NCBI GenBank assembly: GCA_015055665.1
Contig: SVHX01000003.1
Location: 1-47,037, forward strand
Reading direction: 5' to 3'
Length of the DNA stretch: 47,037 bases
From: Clostridiales bacterium
Lineage (GTDB): Bacteria > Bacillota > Clostridia > Christensenellales > UBA1242
The notes beneath the pieces were generated by a model. It ran no database searches. It was not told the DNA's origin and saw only the letters and a program-made list of their open reading frames with translations. Made by a program: the position numbers and the translations under genes. Each line of letters begins with the position of its first letter. The stretch's first letter is position 1. This document shows positions 46,828-47,037 of this stretch, piece after piece.

Positions 46828-47037
46828 TTCGGTCGTGCTTGTAGTCGAGACCTCGGCTTACTTTCGTAACCCACTCGACAATTGACGCTTCGCTTAATGC
46901 AAATCCCACCCCCGCTACCACTTCTAAAGACGCATCTCGCGTCTTTTTTCTCGCTTTATTGTGGGATTTGTTGCAAATTCCATTTGCTAGAGATTTCATC
47001 TCTAAACCACACGACTTCGGTCGTGCTTGTAGTCGAG

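Larger units (their letters stand above)
46712..47037. repeat. tandem repeat, 188-bp period, seeded by the tRNA 3' end
   Basis: Bases 46712-46849 recur exactly at 46900-47037, where the window ends. Each unit begins at C56 of the tRNA T-loop and carries the last 21 nt of the tRNA including CCA. A terminator hairpin follows, then small hairpins at 46785-46799, 46800-46816 and 46822-46837 (CACGAC-TTCG-GTCGTG), and a larger dyad GTCGAG/CTCGAC (46844-46879). The second unit is cut by the window edge, so copy number is unknown. No ORF in it looks real. Confidence 0.92.

Noticed and set aside
46605..46999. Minus- and plus-strand ORFs of 61-89 codons over the tRNA region
   Set aside because: They translate through the tRNA gene and its repeat, and the shared residues come from the duplicated DNA. 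Not real proteins.
46712..47037. Repeat array as a CRISPR
   Set aside because: The unit is 188 bp with no short repeat plus unique spacers, and no cas genes are present.

Overview
The window looks like low-GC DNA from an endospore-forming Clostridia-type bacterium, possibly an uncultured gut lineage (inference). Evidence is the sporulation genes spoIIID, a spoIIQ-like LytM gene, and yabP-yabQ-divIC, together with AT-rich intergenic DNA, AGGAG-type ribosome binding sites, an LPG-flippase-type membrane protein and Sec/SPII lipoprotein signals.

Layout. About 84% of the window is two tandem, same-strand (minus) giant genes. The first to be transcribed lies at 25008-40229 (about 5070 aa) and the second at 253-24729 (8158 aa). 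Each has an N-terminal lipoprotein signal with a lipobox cysteine followed by a CG..DPY-type motif. A long N-terminal stretch of Ig-like sequence comes next, then long arrays of GLUG-type repeats (GG[LIV][IVA]G plus an SY/NxG turn). Each array is introduced by a 'Y.L..DI.l..W.P......F.G.ldGnGy.I' entry motif. They are colinear paralogues. Each appears to have its own promoter and terminator, so they read as two independent vegetative surface-protein genes rather than one operon.

Right of the giants (40.4-46.6 kb) is a compact conserved region. It holds ttcA-like tRNA thiolation (+), spoIIID (-), acpP (-), a spoIIQ-like LytM protein (-), a short secreted YwmB-like protein (-), a degenerate NodB-type polysaccharide deacetylase (+), an LPG-synthase-TM family membrane protein (-), and the overlapping trio yabP-yabQ-divIC (+). 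Candidate sigma-F and sigma-E promoters precede the ywmB-like/spoIIQ unit and spoIIID. Convergent pairs share bidirectional hairpin terminators that overlap stop codons or gene ends.

The last 0.4 kb holds an initiator-type tRNA-Met(CAT) with a bulged T-stem and a C1xU72 mismatch, followed by a tandem repeat of 188-bp period. Each repeat starts exactly at C56 of the tRNA T-loop, so it carries the tRNA 3' end. Each also contains an inverted copy of the tRNA T-arm, split at the same T-loop position by two small hairpins. The second unit runs off the window. This tRNA-anchored array and the giant GLUG lipoproteins are the two most unusual things here. The left edge (1-252) holds only the giant gene's terminator and a run of back-to-back hairpins.
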